The notes beneath the pieces were generated by a model, which ran no database searches, was not told where the DNA came from, and worked only from the letters and a program-made list of their open reading frames with translations. From contig NZ_QGTX01000001.1 in the NCBI RefSeq assembly GCF_003182485.1, positions 2,992,001 through 3,056,000 on the forward strand: a DNA stretch of 64,000 nucleotides, written 5' to 3'. Within the stretch, counting starts at the first letter, position 1. Each line of letters begins with the position of its first letter. Both the position numbers and the translations under genes were made by a program. Below are positions 35,450 to 44,419 of this stretch, in pieces. Origin of the DNA: Geodermatophilus normandii (GTDB lineage Bacteria > Actinomycetota > Actinomycetes > Mycobacteriales > Geodermatophilaceae).

Positions 35450-36583
35450 GTGCCCCGCGCCACCGTCGACCTGAACCCCGGCCAGCGTCCCGACGAGGAC
35501 CCGTCGCTGGCCGTCCGCAACAACGGGGGGACGCCGCCGGCCGCGGTCCCCGCCCCGGCCGGCCGCCGCGAGGCGCTGCTGGTGCTCTCCTTCGGCGGCC
35601 CCCGCGGGCACGACGACGTCATGCCGTTCCTCGAGAACGTCACCCGCGGCCGCGGTGTCCCGCGCGAGCGGCTGCTCGACGTCGCCGAGCACTACCACCA
35701 CTTCGGCGGCGTGAGCCCGATCAACGAGCAGAACGAGGCGCTGGTCGCCGCGATCGGGGCCGACCTCGCCGCGCACGGGATCGACCTGCCGGTCTACTGG
35801 GGCAACCGCAACTGGGACCCCTACGTCGAGGACGTCTGGCAGCAGATGGCCGACGACGGCATCGAGCACGTCTACGTGCTGGCCACCTCCGCCTACGCCT
35901 CCTACTCCGGCTGCCGGCAGTACCACGAGGACGTCGCGCGGGCCCGGATCGCCGTGTCGTCGCCCGGCCGCCCGGGGGGCCCGACGGCGGAGAAGCTGCC
36001 GCACTACTTCGACACCCCCGGCTTCGTGCGGGCCAACGCCGACGCCCTCGCCGCCGCGCTCGCCCGGCTGCCCGAGGAGCACCGCGCCACCGCCCGCCTC
36101 GTCGCCACGGCGCACTCCATCCCCGACGCCATGGCCGCCGTCGCCGGGCCCGACGGGCACGCCTACGAGACCGAGCTCATGGCCGCGGCGCGGGCCGTCG
36201 TCGACGCCGTCGAGCCGGGGCGGGAGTTCGACCTGGTCTGGCAGAGCCGCAGCGGCCCGCCGTCGGTGCCGTGGCTGGAGCCCGACGTCAACGACCACCT
36301 GCGCGCGCTGTCCGGGAACGGGGAGACGGCGGTCGTGGTGTTCCCGATCGGGTTCGTCAGCGACCACCTGGAGGTGGTCTGGGACCTCGACAACGAGGCC
36401 GAGGAGACCGCCGCCGAGCTCGGGCTCGTCTTCGTCCGCGCCGGGACGGCGGGCACCCACCCGGCGTTCGTGGCGATGGTCCGCGAGCTGCTGCAGGAGC
36501 GCCGCGCGGGCGCGGAGCCGCGCCTGGGCACCGCCTGCCCGGCGGCCTGCTGCTTCGTGCAGCGCCCCGCCGCACCCCGTTGA
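35450..36583 (+). CDS. cpfC: Coproporphyrin III ferrochelatase
   Basis: A 377-residue ferrochelatase. 'EHYHHFGGVSPINEQN', the metal-binding His in 'VATAHSIPD' and the Glu in 'WDLDNEAEE' are present. The C-terminal 'CPAACC' cysteines resemble the 2Fe-2S ligands found in actinobacterial enzymes. In actinobacteria this enzyme acts in the coproporphyrin-dependent heme pathway, inserting Fe2+ into coproporphyrin III. The N-terminal ~35 residues are poorly conserved and Pro-rich. It is the third gene of the fabG-inhA operon, 52 bases after inhA, with a GAGAAGAGA ribosome site. Confidence 0.94.
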   Translation: MPRATVDLNPGQRPDEDPSLAVRNNGGTPPAAVPAPAGRREALLVLSFGGPRGHDDVMPFLENVTRGRGVPRERLLDVAEHYHHFGGVSPINEQNEALVAAIGADLAAHGIDLPVYWGNRNWDPYVEDVWQQMADDGIEHVYVLATSAYASYSGCRQYHEDVARARIAVSSPGRPGGPTAEKLPHYFDTPGFVRANADALAAALARLPEEHRATARLVATAHSIPDAMAAVAGPDGHAYETELMAAARAVVDAVEPGREFDLVWQSRSGPPSVPWLEPDVNDHLRALSGNGETAVVVFPIGFVSDHLEVVWDLDNEAEETAAELGLVFVRAGTAGTHPAFVAMVRELLQERRAGAEPRLGTACPAACCFVQRPAAPR

Positions 36584-36646
36584 CCCGCCGCGGTCCACGC
36601 GAGTAGACCCTCGGGTCATCGGGGGCCGGACGAGGGACGGTGGACC

Positions 36647-37498
36647 GTGCTCGCTCCCGTCGACGTGGACCCCGGCAACGCCGGGCAGCTCGGCGCCTGG
36701 GACGGCGCCCAGGGCGCCTTCTGGGCGGCGCAGGCCGACCGCTTCGACCGGGCGGTGGCCCGCTACGACGCCCCGTTCCTGGCCGCCGCCGGCCTGCGCC
36801 CCGACGACCGCGTCCTCGACGTCGGCTGCGGCACCGGCCGGAGCACGCGCGACGCCGCCCGGGTCGCGGTCCGCGGGTCGGCCCTCGGCGTGGACCTGTC
36901 CGCGGCGATGCTCGAGGTCGCCCGGCGGCGCGCGGCCGACGAGGGCCTGGCCCACGTCCGCTTCGAGCAGGCCGACGCCCAGGTCGCACACTTCCCGCCC
37001 GAGGGGTTCGACGTCGCCGTCAGCCGCACCGGCGCGATGTTCTTCGCCGACCCGGTCGCCGCGCTGGCCAACGTGGGCCGGGCTCTGGTGCCCGGCGGCC
37101 GGCTGGTCCTGCTGGTGTGGCAGGCGCTCGAGGACAACGAGTGGATGACCGAGATCCTGGGAGCCCTCGCCGCCGGGCGCCCGCTGCCGGCACCGCCCCC
37201 GGGCGCGCCGGGCCCGTTCTCCCTGGCCGACCCCGCGCGGATCCGGGCGGTGCTCACCGCCGCGGGTCACCGTCAGGTGGAGGTCGAGGGTCGGGCCGAG
37301 CCGGAGTGGTTCGGCGCCGACCCCGACGACGCCCTGACGTTCGTGCTCGGCCTGGCCGGCTGGATGCTCGACGGCCTCGACGACGACGCCCGGGCCCGCG
37401 CGGTGGCCGACCTGCGGCGCCGGCTCGAGGCGCACGCCGGCCCGGACGGGGTCGAGTTCGGCTCCGCCGCCTGGCTGGTCACCGCGCGCCGCGGCTAG
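36647..37498 (+). CDS. Class I SAM-dependent methyltransferase
   Basis: A 283-residue methyltransferase. Motif I 'VLDVGCGTGRSTRDAA' (about residues 61-76), the acidic Asp after 'GVDLS' and 'FDVAVSRTGAMFF' (motif IV) are clear. The SAM pocket is complete; the substrate is not readable. It ends converging on the hemerythrin gene with a 4-base overlap of the two stops. Confidence 0.85.
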   Translation: MLAPVDVDPGNAGQLGAWDGAQGAFWAAQADRFDRAVARYDAPFLAAAGLRPDDRVLDVGCGTGRSTRDAARVAVRGSALGVDLSAAMLEVARRRAADEGLAHVRFEQADAQVAHFPPEGFDVAVSRTGAMFFADPVAALANVGRALVPGGRLVLLVWQALEDNEWMTEILGALAAGRPLPAPPPGAPGPFSLADPARIRAVLTAAGHRQVEVEGRAEPEWFGADPDDALTFVLGLAGWMLDGLDDDARARAVADLRRRLEAHAGPDGVEFGSAAWLVTARRG

Positions 37499-38139
37499 CT
37501 GCGGACCCGCTCCCGCCACACCGGCGCGACGTCGCGGGTGTAGCGGCGGCCGAAGACGCGGGCGAGCACGACGGTCACCGGCGCCGGCACGGTGCCCCGC
37601 AGCGCCGCCCGGTCGTCCTCGCTGATCCCGTCGGTGAGCCAGGCGAAGAACGAGCCGGCGTCGCCGGGGGAGCGGTGGCGCAGCTTGCCGGTCACCGCCT
37701 TCCACTCGGCGCTGCCCTCGTGCTGCCGCAGCAGCGGCTCGAGGGCGTCCTCCTCGTGGTCGAGGTGCGCGCCCACCACCTCCCGGGTGCGCTCCACGCT
37801 GGCCCGGGCGGCCGCCGCGTCGTCGGCCGAGCCGGTCCGGGCGAGCGTGCCGAGGGCGTCGGCGGTGCCGGCGAGCGCGGCCGACATCGCGGCGTGCTCG
37901 TCCTCCATCTCGCCGAGCAGGTCCCGGCCCACGCCGGTGGCCTCGAGGAAGGGCCACACGTGGGCGTCCTCGCCCTCGTGGTGGTGGGTGAGCTCGCGGT
38001 GGAGGTTGGCGAAGGCCCGCTCGAGCTCGCGGCCGCGGTCCCGGTCGCCGTCGCGCCACGGGTGGAGGGCGGCGGACAGCCGGGCGAGGTCGCGGCGCAC
38101 GGCGTTGTGGATCAGGCCGTTCATGGTCGGCGCTGTCAT
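37495..38139 (-). CDS. Hemerythrin HHE domain protein
   Basis: A 214-residue protein whose first ~150 residues form a four-helix HHE bundle ('IHNAVRRDLARLSAAL', 'LHRELTHHHEGEDAHVWPFL', 'MEDEHAAM', 'VGAHLDHEEDALEPLL'). A C-terminal extension of ~60 residues holds 'FFAWLTDGISEDDRAALRGTVPAPVTVVL', a feature of the hemerythrin/regulator type found in actinobacteria. It probably binds a di-iron centre and reacts with O2 or NO; function in vivo is uncertain. Confidence 0.87.
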   Translation of the reverse strand: MTAPTMNGLIHNAVRRDLARLSAALHPWRDGDRDRGRELERAFANLHRELTHHHEGEDAHVWPFLEATGVGRDLLGEMEDEHAAMSAALAGTADALGTLARTGSADDAAAARASVERTREVVGAHLDHEEDALEPLLRQHEGSAEWKAVTGKLRHRSPGDAGSFFAWLTDGISEDDRAALRGTVPAPVTVVLARVFGRRYTRDVAPVWRERVRS

Positions 38140-38194
38140 GCCGCGGGACCGTAGCCCCGGCGGTCCCCCGGCGGGGAGCCCGACGGCGCGGCGG

Positions 38195-38932
38195 CTACCG
38201 CGGGACGGCGTTGCAGGCGGCGACGGTCGCCTCGCGGACGGCGGTGGCCAGCGGGCGCAGCGCCTCGTCGCGGGCGGCGGCCTGGGAGTGGGTGACCGCG
38301 CCGCCGGGGGCGTCGGTGAGCGCCAGGTCGAGGACGCGCGCCAGCCGCTGCGCCCGGGCGAGCACCGACAGCGCCAGCGGGTCGGTGTCCGGCGGCAGGC
38401 CCGGCGCGCGGGCGCTGCCGAGCCCGGCCAGCAGCGCCGGCACCTCGGGGTTCCAGCGGGCGAGGTCCAGCGCAGCGAGGGTGCGCGCGGCGTCGCCGAC
38501 GGCGAGGTCCAGCGCCCCGGACACCTGGCGCAGCGAGCCCTCGACCGGCGGCGGCGCGGGCGGCAGCCCGGTGAGGTCGACCGCCGTCCACGCGGTCACC
38601 TCGGGGCCGAGGTCCTCGGGCACCAGCGCGACGGCGTCGCCGACCGCCGCCTGCCCCGCCTCCAGCGCCAGCGCGGCCAGGCCCGGCGCCCGCGGCAGCC
38701 CGCGGACGTCGCCCGGTACCGGGAGCACGAGCCGCAGCCGCCGCTCGCCCAGGCCACGCAGCGCGGTCAGCGCCCACCCGAGGGGAACGGCGTCGGAGGT
38801 GCCGGGCAGGCCCGTCACGCGGTGCGCGCGGTCGTCGGTCAGCGCGTCGAGCGCGGCGTCGTAGGAGGTGCGGCCGGACAGCCACGCGGTGGCCCAGACG
38901 GCGAACCGGCCGGCGGAGAGGTCGTGGAGCAC
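38195..38932 (-). CDS. Conserved actinobacterial hypothetical protein, 245 aa
   Basis: No named domain recognised. The first 110 residues are an alpha/beta mix ('ATAWLSGRTSYDAALDALTDDRAHRVTGLP'), the rest is Ala/Leu-rich helix. It has no signal peptide or membrane segment. It lies alone between a hemerythrin and a divergent NfeD gene. GTG start. Confidence 0.65.
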   Translation of the reverse strand: MLHDLSAGRFAVWATAWLSGRTSYDAALDALTDDRAHRVTGLPGTSDAVPLGWALTALRGLGERRLRLVLPVPGDVRGLPRAPGLAALALEAGQAAVGDAVALVPEDLGPEVTAWTAVDLTGLPPAPPPVEGSLRQVSGALDLAVGDAARTLAALDLARWNPEVPALLAGLGSARAPGLPPDTDPLALSVLARAQRLARVLDLALTDAPGGAVTHSQAAARDEALRPLATAVREATVAACNAVPR

Positions 38933-39027
38933 CTCGCGAGGCTACGTCGAGCGGGCACGTCGGGCGGCCGGGGCGAACGGGTCCGCCGAGCCCCCGGCGC
39001 GGGGCCGTCGTCTGGGAGACTGGCGGC

Positions 39028-39468
39028 ATGGCAGCGTGGGTGGTCTGGCTGGTCGCCTCCGGCCTGTTCGTCGCCGGCGAGCTGGCCAGCCTCGACCTGG
39101 TGCTGCTCATGTTCGCCGGCGGGGCGCTCGGCGGGGCGGTCGTGGCGCTCCTGGGGGGCTCGTTCGCCTTCCAGGTGGTGGCCTTCATCGCCGTCTCGGT
39201 GTTCCTCGTGGCCAGCGTGCGGCCCGCGGCGAAGGCGCACCTGGAGAACCGGACGCCGCGGCACGTCGACGGCGTGCAGGCGCTCATCGGCCGGACCGCC
39301 ACGGTGACCCGCGAGGTCGGCCGGTCCGGTGGCCGCATCCGGGTGGGCGCCGACGAGTGGACCGCGCGCACCGACTACGGCGACAGCAGCTTCGCGGTCG
39401 GCAGCACGGTGCGCATCCTCCAGGTCGACGGCGCCACCGCCGTCGTCGGCGAGGCCCTCGAGCTCTGA
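39028..39468 (+). CDS. NfeD family membrane protein
   Basis: A 146-residue protein of the short NfeD1b type: two membrane segments (about 5-25 and 30-65) followed by a soluble OB-fold domain (about 80-146, 'GRTATVTREVGRSGGRIRVGADEWTAR'). NfeD proteins work with SPFH/stomatin proteins, and an SPFH gene follows 77 bases downstream. They are thought to organise membrane microdomains. ATG at 39028 is chosen because it begins the first membrane segment. Confidence 0.9.
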   Translation: MAAWVVWLVASGLFVAGELASLDLVLLMFAGGALGGAVVALLGGSFAFQVVAFIAVSVFLVASVRPAAKAHLENRTPRHVDGVQALIGRTATVTREVGRSGGRIRVGADEWTARTDYGDSSFAVGSTVRILQVDGATAVVGEALEL

Positions 39469-39545
39469 ACGCCGCGCCGGGGACGTGACCGCGGCGGCGT
39501 CCGGGTGGAGGATCACCAGCGGGACCCGAGCCGAGGAGCGCCACC

Positions 39546-40709
39546 GTGACACCTGCCCTGATCGCGCTCGTCGTCGTCGCCCTGCTGGTGGTGGTCGTCG
39601 TCGCGCGGAGCGTGACGATCGTGCCGCAGGCCCAGGCCAAGGTGGTGGAGCGGCTCGGTCGTTACAGCCGCACCCTCTCGCCGGGCCTGTCGCTGCTGGT
39701 GCCCTTCATCGACCGGGTGCGCGCGAGCGTCGACCTCCGCGAGCAGGTCATCTCGTTCCCGCCGCAGCCGGTGATCACCGCCGACAACCTGCAGGTCGGC
39801 ATCGACACCGTCGTCTACTTCCAGGTCACCGACCCGCGGCTGGCCGTCTACGGCATCGCGAACTACATCACCGGCATGGAGCAGCTGACCACGACGACGC
39901 TGCGCAACGTCGTCGGCGGGCTCAACCTCGAGCAGTCGCTCACCGGGCGCGACGGCATCAACAGCCAGCTGCGCGAGGTCCTCGACGGCACCACCGGGCC
40001 GTGGGGCCTGCGGGTGGCGCGGGTGGAGATCAAGGCGATCGAGCCGCCGCCGTCGATCCGCGACTCGATGGAGAAGCAGCTGCGCGCCGACCGCGACAAG
40101 CGCGCCACCATCCTCACCGCCGAGGGCCAGCGGCAGGCCGCGATCACCTCGGCCGAGGGGCAGAAGGCCTCGGCGATCCTCTCGGCCGAGGGCCGCAAGC
40201 AGGCGGCGATCCTCGAGGCGGAGGCCGAGCGGCAGAGCCGCATCCTGCGCGCCGAGGGCGAGCGCGCGGCCCTGTTCCTCCAGGCGCAGGGGCAGGCCAA
40301 GTCGATCGAGACGGTGTTCCAGGCGATCCACGACGGCCGGCCCGACCAGGGGCTGCTGGCCTACCAGTACCTGCAGACGCTGCCGAAGATCGCGCAGGGC
40401 GACGCCAACAAGATGTGGATCGTCCCCAGCGAGTTCAGCAAGGCCCTCGAGGGGCTCGGCCGGCTCGGCGGGGCCGACGGCGAGCGGTCCTTCCTCGACG
40501 TCCCGGCCCCGGCCGACGCCGCGGCGCCGGCCGCCGGGATCGACACCAGCGGCTGGTTCGAGTCCCAGCTGCCCCCGGCGGCCGAGCAGCCCGAGGCGAA
40601 GATCGAGCTGCGCAGCATCACCGACGACGAGCCGGCGCTGCCGCTCGCCCCGCCGCTGCCCCAGGTGACCGCCGAGCTGCAGCAGCAGAACGGCCAGCCG
40701 CCGGCCTGA
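39546..40709 (+). CDS. SPFH domain (stomatin/band 7) protein
   Basis: A 387-residue membrane-anchored protein: N-terminal anchor (about 1-22), SPFH domain (about 23-190, 'ERLGRYSRTLSPGLSLLVPFIDRV'), and a long coiled-coil (about 170-265). The coiled coil is made of near-repeats 'AEGQRQAAITSAEGQKASAILSAEG', followed by a Pro/Ala-rich tail. It resembles QmcA/stomatin, which form oligomeric rings on membranes. It is partnered by NfeD upstream. The GTG start has GAGGAGCG upstream. Confidence 0.92.
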   Translation: MTPALIALVVVALLVVVVVARSVTIVPQAQAKVVERLGRYSRTLSPGLSLLVPFIDRVRASVDLREQVISFPPQPVITADNLQVGIDTVVYFQVTDPRLAVYGIANYITGMEQLTTTTLRNVVGGLNLEQSLTGRDGINSQLREVLDGTTGPWGLRVARVEIKAIEPPPSIRDSMEKQLRADRDKRATILTAEGQRQAAITSAEGQKASAILSAEGRKQAAILEAEAERQSRILRAEGERAALFLQAQGQAKSIETVFQAIHDGRPDQGLLAYQYLQTLPKIAQGDANKMWIVPSEFSKALEGLGRLGGADGERSFLDVPAPADAAAPAAGIDTSGWFESQLPPAAEQPEAKIELRSITDDEPALPLAPPLPQVTAELQQQNGQPPA

Positions 40710-40752
40710 CCGGCGGCCGCGGGCCGGCCCGTGCGGCGCGACCCGGGACCGC

Positions 40753-41754
40753 TCAGTCCTTGAGCAGGCCCTCGCGGAGCTTGGCCAGCGTCTGGCTGAG
40801 CAGCCGGGACACGTGCATCTGGGAGATGCCGATGTCGGCGGCGATCTGCGACTGGGTCATGTTCCCGAAGAACCGCAGGATGAGGATGCGGCGCTCGCGG
40901 GCCGGGATGGTGGCCAGCAGCGGCTGCAGCGACTCGCGGTACTCCACGCCCTCCAGCGCCGCGTCCTCCTCGCCGAGGGTGGCCGCCAGCGTCGGGGAGT
41001 CGTCCTCGCCGGAGAGCCGCTCGTCGAGCGAGCTGCTGCGGTAGGCGTTGGCCACCGCCAGGCCCTCGAGGACCTCCTCGCGCGGGATGCCCAGGTGCTC
41101 GGCCAGCTCCGACGGCGTCGGCGCGCGGCCGTTCTTCTGCGCCAGCTCACCGACCGCGGCGTTCAGCGACAGGTGCAGCTCCTGCAGCCGCCGCGGCACC
41201 CGCACCGACCAGCCCTGGTCGCGGAAGTGACGCTTGATCTCCCCGGTGATCGTGGGGACGGCGAAGGAGAGGAACTCCACGCCGCGGTTCGGGTCGAACC
41301 GGTCGATCGCGGCGATCAGCCCGAGCGTGCCGACCTGCAGCAGGTCGTCGAACGGCTCGCCGCGGTTGCTGAACCGCCGGGCGAAGTGCCGGACGAGGGG
41401 CAGGTGCTCCTCGACGAGGACCTCGCGCAGCCGCTCGCGCCGCGGGTCGTCCTTCGCCAGCGTCGCCAGCTCGGCGAACAGCGGTGCGGTCCGCTCCGCG
41501 CGGCGCCGGTTGTCCGAGACCGGCGGGGTGTCCGGGGTGGGAGCCGTCCCCTCCGCCGGGGTCTCCTCGGCGTCGGACTCCTCGTCCGCCGCGTCCTCGG
41601 GCTCGGTGTCCTCGGGCTCGGTGTCCTCGGTGTCCGCGTCCACCTCGTCCGTCTCCACCGCGTCGTCGGCGCCCGGGGCAGGGGCGGGCCGGGACGGTTC
41701 GTCGTGCAGGGCGTCCTCCTCGACGGCCCGGGAGCCGGCTGCCGCCGGTGTCAC
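40753..41754 (-). CDS. sigF: RNA polymerase sigma factor, SigB/SigF/SigG family
   Basis: A 333-residue stress sigma factor. Region 2 ('EEHLPLVRHFARRFSNRGEPFDDLLQVG', 'FAVPTITGEIKRHFRD'), region 3 ('LAQKNGRAPTPSELAEHLG') and region 4 helix-turn-helix ('MTQSQIAADIGISQMHVSRLL') are complete. The first ~85 residues are an acidic low-complexity extension with a repeated TEPED unit, absent in shorter SigF proteins. It starts at a GTG overlapping the stop of the RsbW-like kinase gene, the standard rsbW-sigF coupling. It should direct transcription of stress, desiccation or developmental genes when the anti-sigma releases it. Confidence 0.92.
   Translation of the reverse strand: MTPAAAGSRAVEEDALHDEPSRPAPAPGADDAVETDEVDADTEDTEPEDTEPEDAADEESDAEETPAEGTAPTPDTPPVSDNRRRAERTAPLFAELATLAKDDPRRERLREVLVEEHLPLVRHFARRFSNRGEPFDDLLQVGTLGLIAAIDRFDPNRGVEFLSFAVPTITGEIKRHFRDQGWSVRVPRRLQELHLSLNAAVGELAQKNGRAPTPSELAEHLGIPREEVLEGLAVANAYRSSSLDERLSGEDDSPTLAATLGEEDAALEGVEYRESLQPLLATIPARERRILILRFFGNMTQSQIAADIGISQMHVSRLLSQTLAKLREGLLKD
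41593..41631 (-). repeat. 15-bp tandem repeat in sigF 5' region
   Basis: Two identical 15-base units (41593-41607, 41608-41622) plus a partial unit encode the repeated acidic pentapeptide in the SigF N-terminal extension. Confidence 0.85.
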
Positions 41755-42248
41755 GGGGCCACCGAGAGGTCGCTGCCCGCGGAGCCGACGAGCTGCTCCG
41801 GCCGGTGGCCGGGCAGGTACTTGTCCATGGAGATGACGGCGACCGCGCTGTCGGTGCCGTCGCCGGCGGGGACGTCGCGCTGGGTGGCGGGCCGGCCGTC
41901 GACGTTGTCGGCGAGGGTCGCCAGCACCGCCCAGCCGAAGCCGTCGCGGGGGACCTCGGTGCCCGGGGCGGTGGGGACCCAGGCGTCGATGTGCAGACCC
42001 GCGCGGGTGGTGCCGAAGACGACCGTCAGCGGCGCGTCGCCCAGGGCGATCGCCGCGAGCGTCGCGCAGGCCTCGTCCACGGCCAGGCGCAGGTCCTCGA
42101 CCGAGTCGAGGTCGTAGTCCATGCGGATCGCCAGGTCACCGGCCATCGCCCGCACCGCGGGGAGCTGGGTCGGCGTGGTGGGCACGCGCAGTTCCAGTCG
42201 TTCGGCGCGCCGCCCGTCCTGGGCGAGGGCACCCCTCGTGTCCGCCAT
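41751..42248 (-). CDS. rsbW: Anti-sigma factor / serine kinase, RsbW-like GHKL protein
   Basis: A 165-residue GHKL-fold protein upstream of and coupled to sigF. 'VRAMAGDLAIRMDYDLDSVEDLRLAVDEACATLAAIAL' is the helix region corresponding to the N-box of RsbW. The invariant Asn of the N-box is Thr here (EACATLA), while the nearby Asp/Glu pair is kept, and the G-box is weak ('GFGWAVLATLAD'). It should bind SigF and a STAS antagonist; whether it phosphorylates with this N-box is unclear. ATG at 42248 begins family homology. A longer Arg-rich upstream extension was rejected. Confidence 0.87.
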   Translation of the reverse strand: MADTRGALAQDGRRAERLELRVPTTPTQLPAVRAMAGDLAIRMDYDLDSVEDLRLAVDEACATLAAIALGDAPLTVVFGTTRAGLHIDAWVPTAPGTEVPRDGFGWAVLATLADNVDGRPATQRDVPAGDGTDSAVAVISMDKYLPGHRPEQLVGSAGSDLSVAP

Positions 42249-42488
42249 CGGTCGTCCGCTCCTCATCCGTCCGGCCGCGGCGCGGTCCCCGGGGGGTCCG
42301 GACCGCGGCGCCCGACGACCCATCCTGCCCGTCGTCCGCTCCGCGCCGCGCACGGGGGCGGGTCCGCGGGGGCGGGCCGTGCACCAGCACGCCTCGCTAC
42401 CCGCTGCGCCGGGCCAGCCAAACCGCGCTCGCGGGTGTCGTCACCCGCGGTTGCCGGGGTCGGGGCCCTGTGGTCTGTTGGTCCCCGG

Positions 42489-44348
42489 ATGAACGCCAGC
42501 CAGGGCAGCCTGCCACCGGGGCCCCGTCCCGCCGAGGACGAGGGCCCCGCGGCACTGGTCGCCGCGCTCGAGGAGGCCCCCTCGGCCCTGTGGTTCGTGG
42601 CCGGTCCGGACGCGCACACCGTGTGGGCCAACGCCCGTGCCCGCGCCCTCGGGCCCACCCCGCACGACCTGCCCGTCGTCGGCGGCCGGCCGGTGGCCGA
42701 CGTCGTCGCGCAGGTGCTGCGCACCGGCCGCCCCGAGGTGCTCTCCGGCGTCCTGGCCGCGGACGGCCCGTCGGTCACCGTGGCCGTGCGGCCGCTGGCC
42801 TCCGGCAGCGACCCGGGCGCGGTGCTGGTCTTCGAGAGCGGGGAGGACGAGTACGCCGCCCGGGGCGCCGACGCCGGCGGCACCGGGGACGTGGTCGGGG
42901 AGGCGCAGCACTCGCTCCTGCCGCCGTCCCTCCCGCTGCTGCCCGACGTCCGGCTGTCGGGCAGCTACCACCCGGCCAGCTCCGGCCGCGCCGCCGGCGG
43001 TGACTGGTACGACGCCGTACCGCTGGGCCACGGCCGGCTGGCGCTGGTCATCGGCGACGCCGTCGGCCACGGCGTGCCGGCCGCCGGCGCGATGAGCCGG
43101 CTGCGCGGGGCGGTGCGCTCGAGCGCGCTGCGCGACCCCGCCCCGGCCGCGGTGATGGCCGCCCTCGACGACTTCGCCGTCCAGATGGAGGACGTGCAGG
43201 GCGCCTCGGTCTTCTACGTGGTCCTCGACGCGGCCACCGGGAGCCTGACCTACGCCACGGCCGGCCACCCGTCGCCGCTGCTGGTGCGGGCCGACGGCGG
43301 GACCGCCTACCTGCCGGTCACCGCCCGGCCCCCGCTCGGGACGGTGCGCGGCGCGGCGACGCCGGTGGCCACCGCCCGGCTCGAGCCCGGCGCCACCCTC
43401 GTCCTCTACTCCGACGGGGCGGTCACCGCCTCCGGCCCTCCGCCGTCCGCGGGCCTGGGCCGGCTCACCGCCGTCGCGCGCGACACCCTCGCCGACCCCG
43501 AGGCGCTCGACGGCGAGGCCGTGGCCGGGCTGGCCGCCGCGATCGCCGGCCGCCTGCTCACCGAGGCGGGCCGCCCCGACGACGTCGCCGTCCTCGTCGC
43601 GCACCGCCGCGCGCGGTCGGTGGAGCCGTTGCGGCTGGACCTCCTCGCGGTGCCTCCGTCGCTGCCGGCGGTGCGCCGCCGCCTGGGCGCCTGGCTCACC
43701 GCGCTGGGAATGGGCGAGCAGGACCGCGTCGGCGTGATGGTCGCGGTGGGGGAGGCCTGCGCCAACGCCGCGGAGCACGCCTACCGCGACACCGAGCCCG
43801 GGCCCATGCAGGTCACCGCCGCGGTCGACGTCGACGGCGTCCTCACCGTGACCGTGCACGACGAGGGCACCTGGCGCCCGCCGGACCGCGACCCCGGCGA
43901 CCGCGGCCGCGGGCTGCTGATCATGCGCCAGCTCGTCGACGGCATGGTCGTGCGCGGCGAGCACGGCACGACGGTCACGCTGCGCACCCGGCTGCGGCAG
44001 ACGCCCGACGCGGAGCCCGAGCACCCGGTGGGCGGCACGGGCGCGACCGTCGTCGTCGACCGCGACGGCGGCAGCCCGGTGGTGCGCGCCGGCGGGGACG
44101 TGGACATGGTCGCCGCCGAGCAGCTGCGCATCCGGCTGCTCGAGGCCAGCCACGGCGGCACCGTCCGGGTGGAGCTCGACCTCACCGCGGTCACGCTGTT
44201 CAGCAGCGCGGCGGTGCGGGTGGTGCTCGCCGTCGCCGCGATCGCCGAGGCCGAGGGCTGGCGGCTGGTGGTGCACGCGCCCGACGGCGGCGTCACCCGG
44301 CACATCCTCGAGGTCAGCGGCCTGCAGCGGCTCGTCGAGCTGCGCTGA
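42489..44348 (+). CDS. Multi-domain regulator: PAS, PP2C (SpoIIE-type) phosphatase, GHKL kinase and STAS domains
   Basis: A 619-residue protein joining four parts of a partner-switch circuit. Residues ~20-120 are PAS-like. Residues ~130-345 are a SpoIIE/RsbU PP2C phosphatase ('AAGGDWYDAV', 'IGDAVGHGVPAA', 'LVLYSDGAVTASG', 'GRPDDVAVLVAHR'). Residues ~370-495 are a GHKL kinase fold with an intact N-box 'EACANAAEHAY' and G-box 'RGRGLLIMRQLVD'. Residues ~515-619 are a STAS domain with 'LFSSAAVRVVL', two serines at the usual phosphosite. It is transcribed away from rsbW-sigF, so it is a likely input to SigF. Phosphatase, kinase and antagonist in one chain allow internal switching. Confidence 0.9.
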   Translation: MNASQGSLPPGPRPAEDEGPAALVAALEEAPSALWFVAGPDAHTVWANARARALGPTPHDLPVVGGRPVADVVAQVLRTGRPEVLSGVLAADGPSVTVAVRPLASGSDPGAVLVFESGEDEYAARGADAGGTGDVVGEAQHSLLPPSLPLLPDVRLSGSYHPASSGRAAGGDWYDAVPLGHGRLALVIGDAVGHGVPAAGAMSRLRGAVRSSALRDPAPAAVMAALDDFAVQMEDVQGASVFYVVLDAATGSLTYATAGHPSPLLVRADGGTAYLPVTARPPLGTVRGAATPVATARLEPGATLVLYSDGAVTASGPPPSAGLGRLTAVARDTLADPEALDGEAVAGLAAAIAGRLLTEAGRPDDVAVLVAHRRARSVEPLRLDLLAVPPSLPAVRRRLGAWLTALGMGEQDRVGVMVAVGEACANAAEHAYRDTEPGPMQVTAAVDVDGVLTVTVHDEGTWRPPDRDPGDRGRGLLIMRQLVDGMVVRGEHGTTVTLRTRLRQTPDAEPEHPVGGTGATVVVDRDGGSPVVRAGGDVDMVAAEQLRIRLLEASHGGTVRVELDLTAVTLFSSAAVRVVLAVAAIAEAEGWRLVVHAPDGGVTRHILEVSGLQRLVELR

Positions 44349-44419
44349 GCCGACGCCCCGGGGACGGGGGCACCCGCCCGATCCGTTTACCGGGCCCGTC
44401 CGGTGCCCATCCACGGTGC

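Noticed and set aside
42249..42488. SigF-type promoter in the rsbW/phosphatase divergent region
   Set aside because: I could not find a GTTT-N14-16-GGGTA match here or before the other stress genes by eye; claims of SigF control would be guesses.
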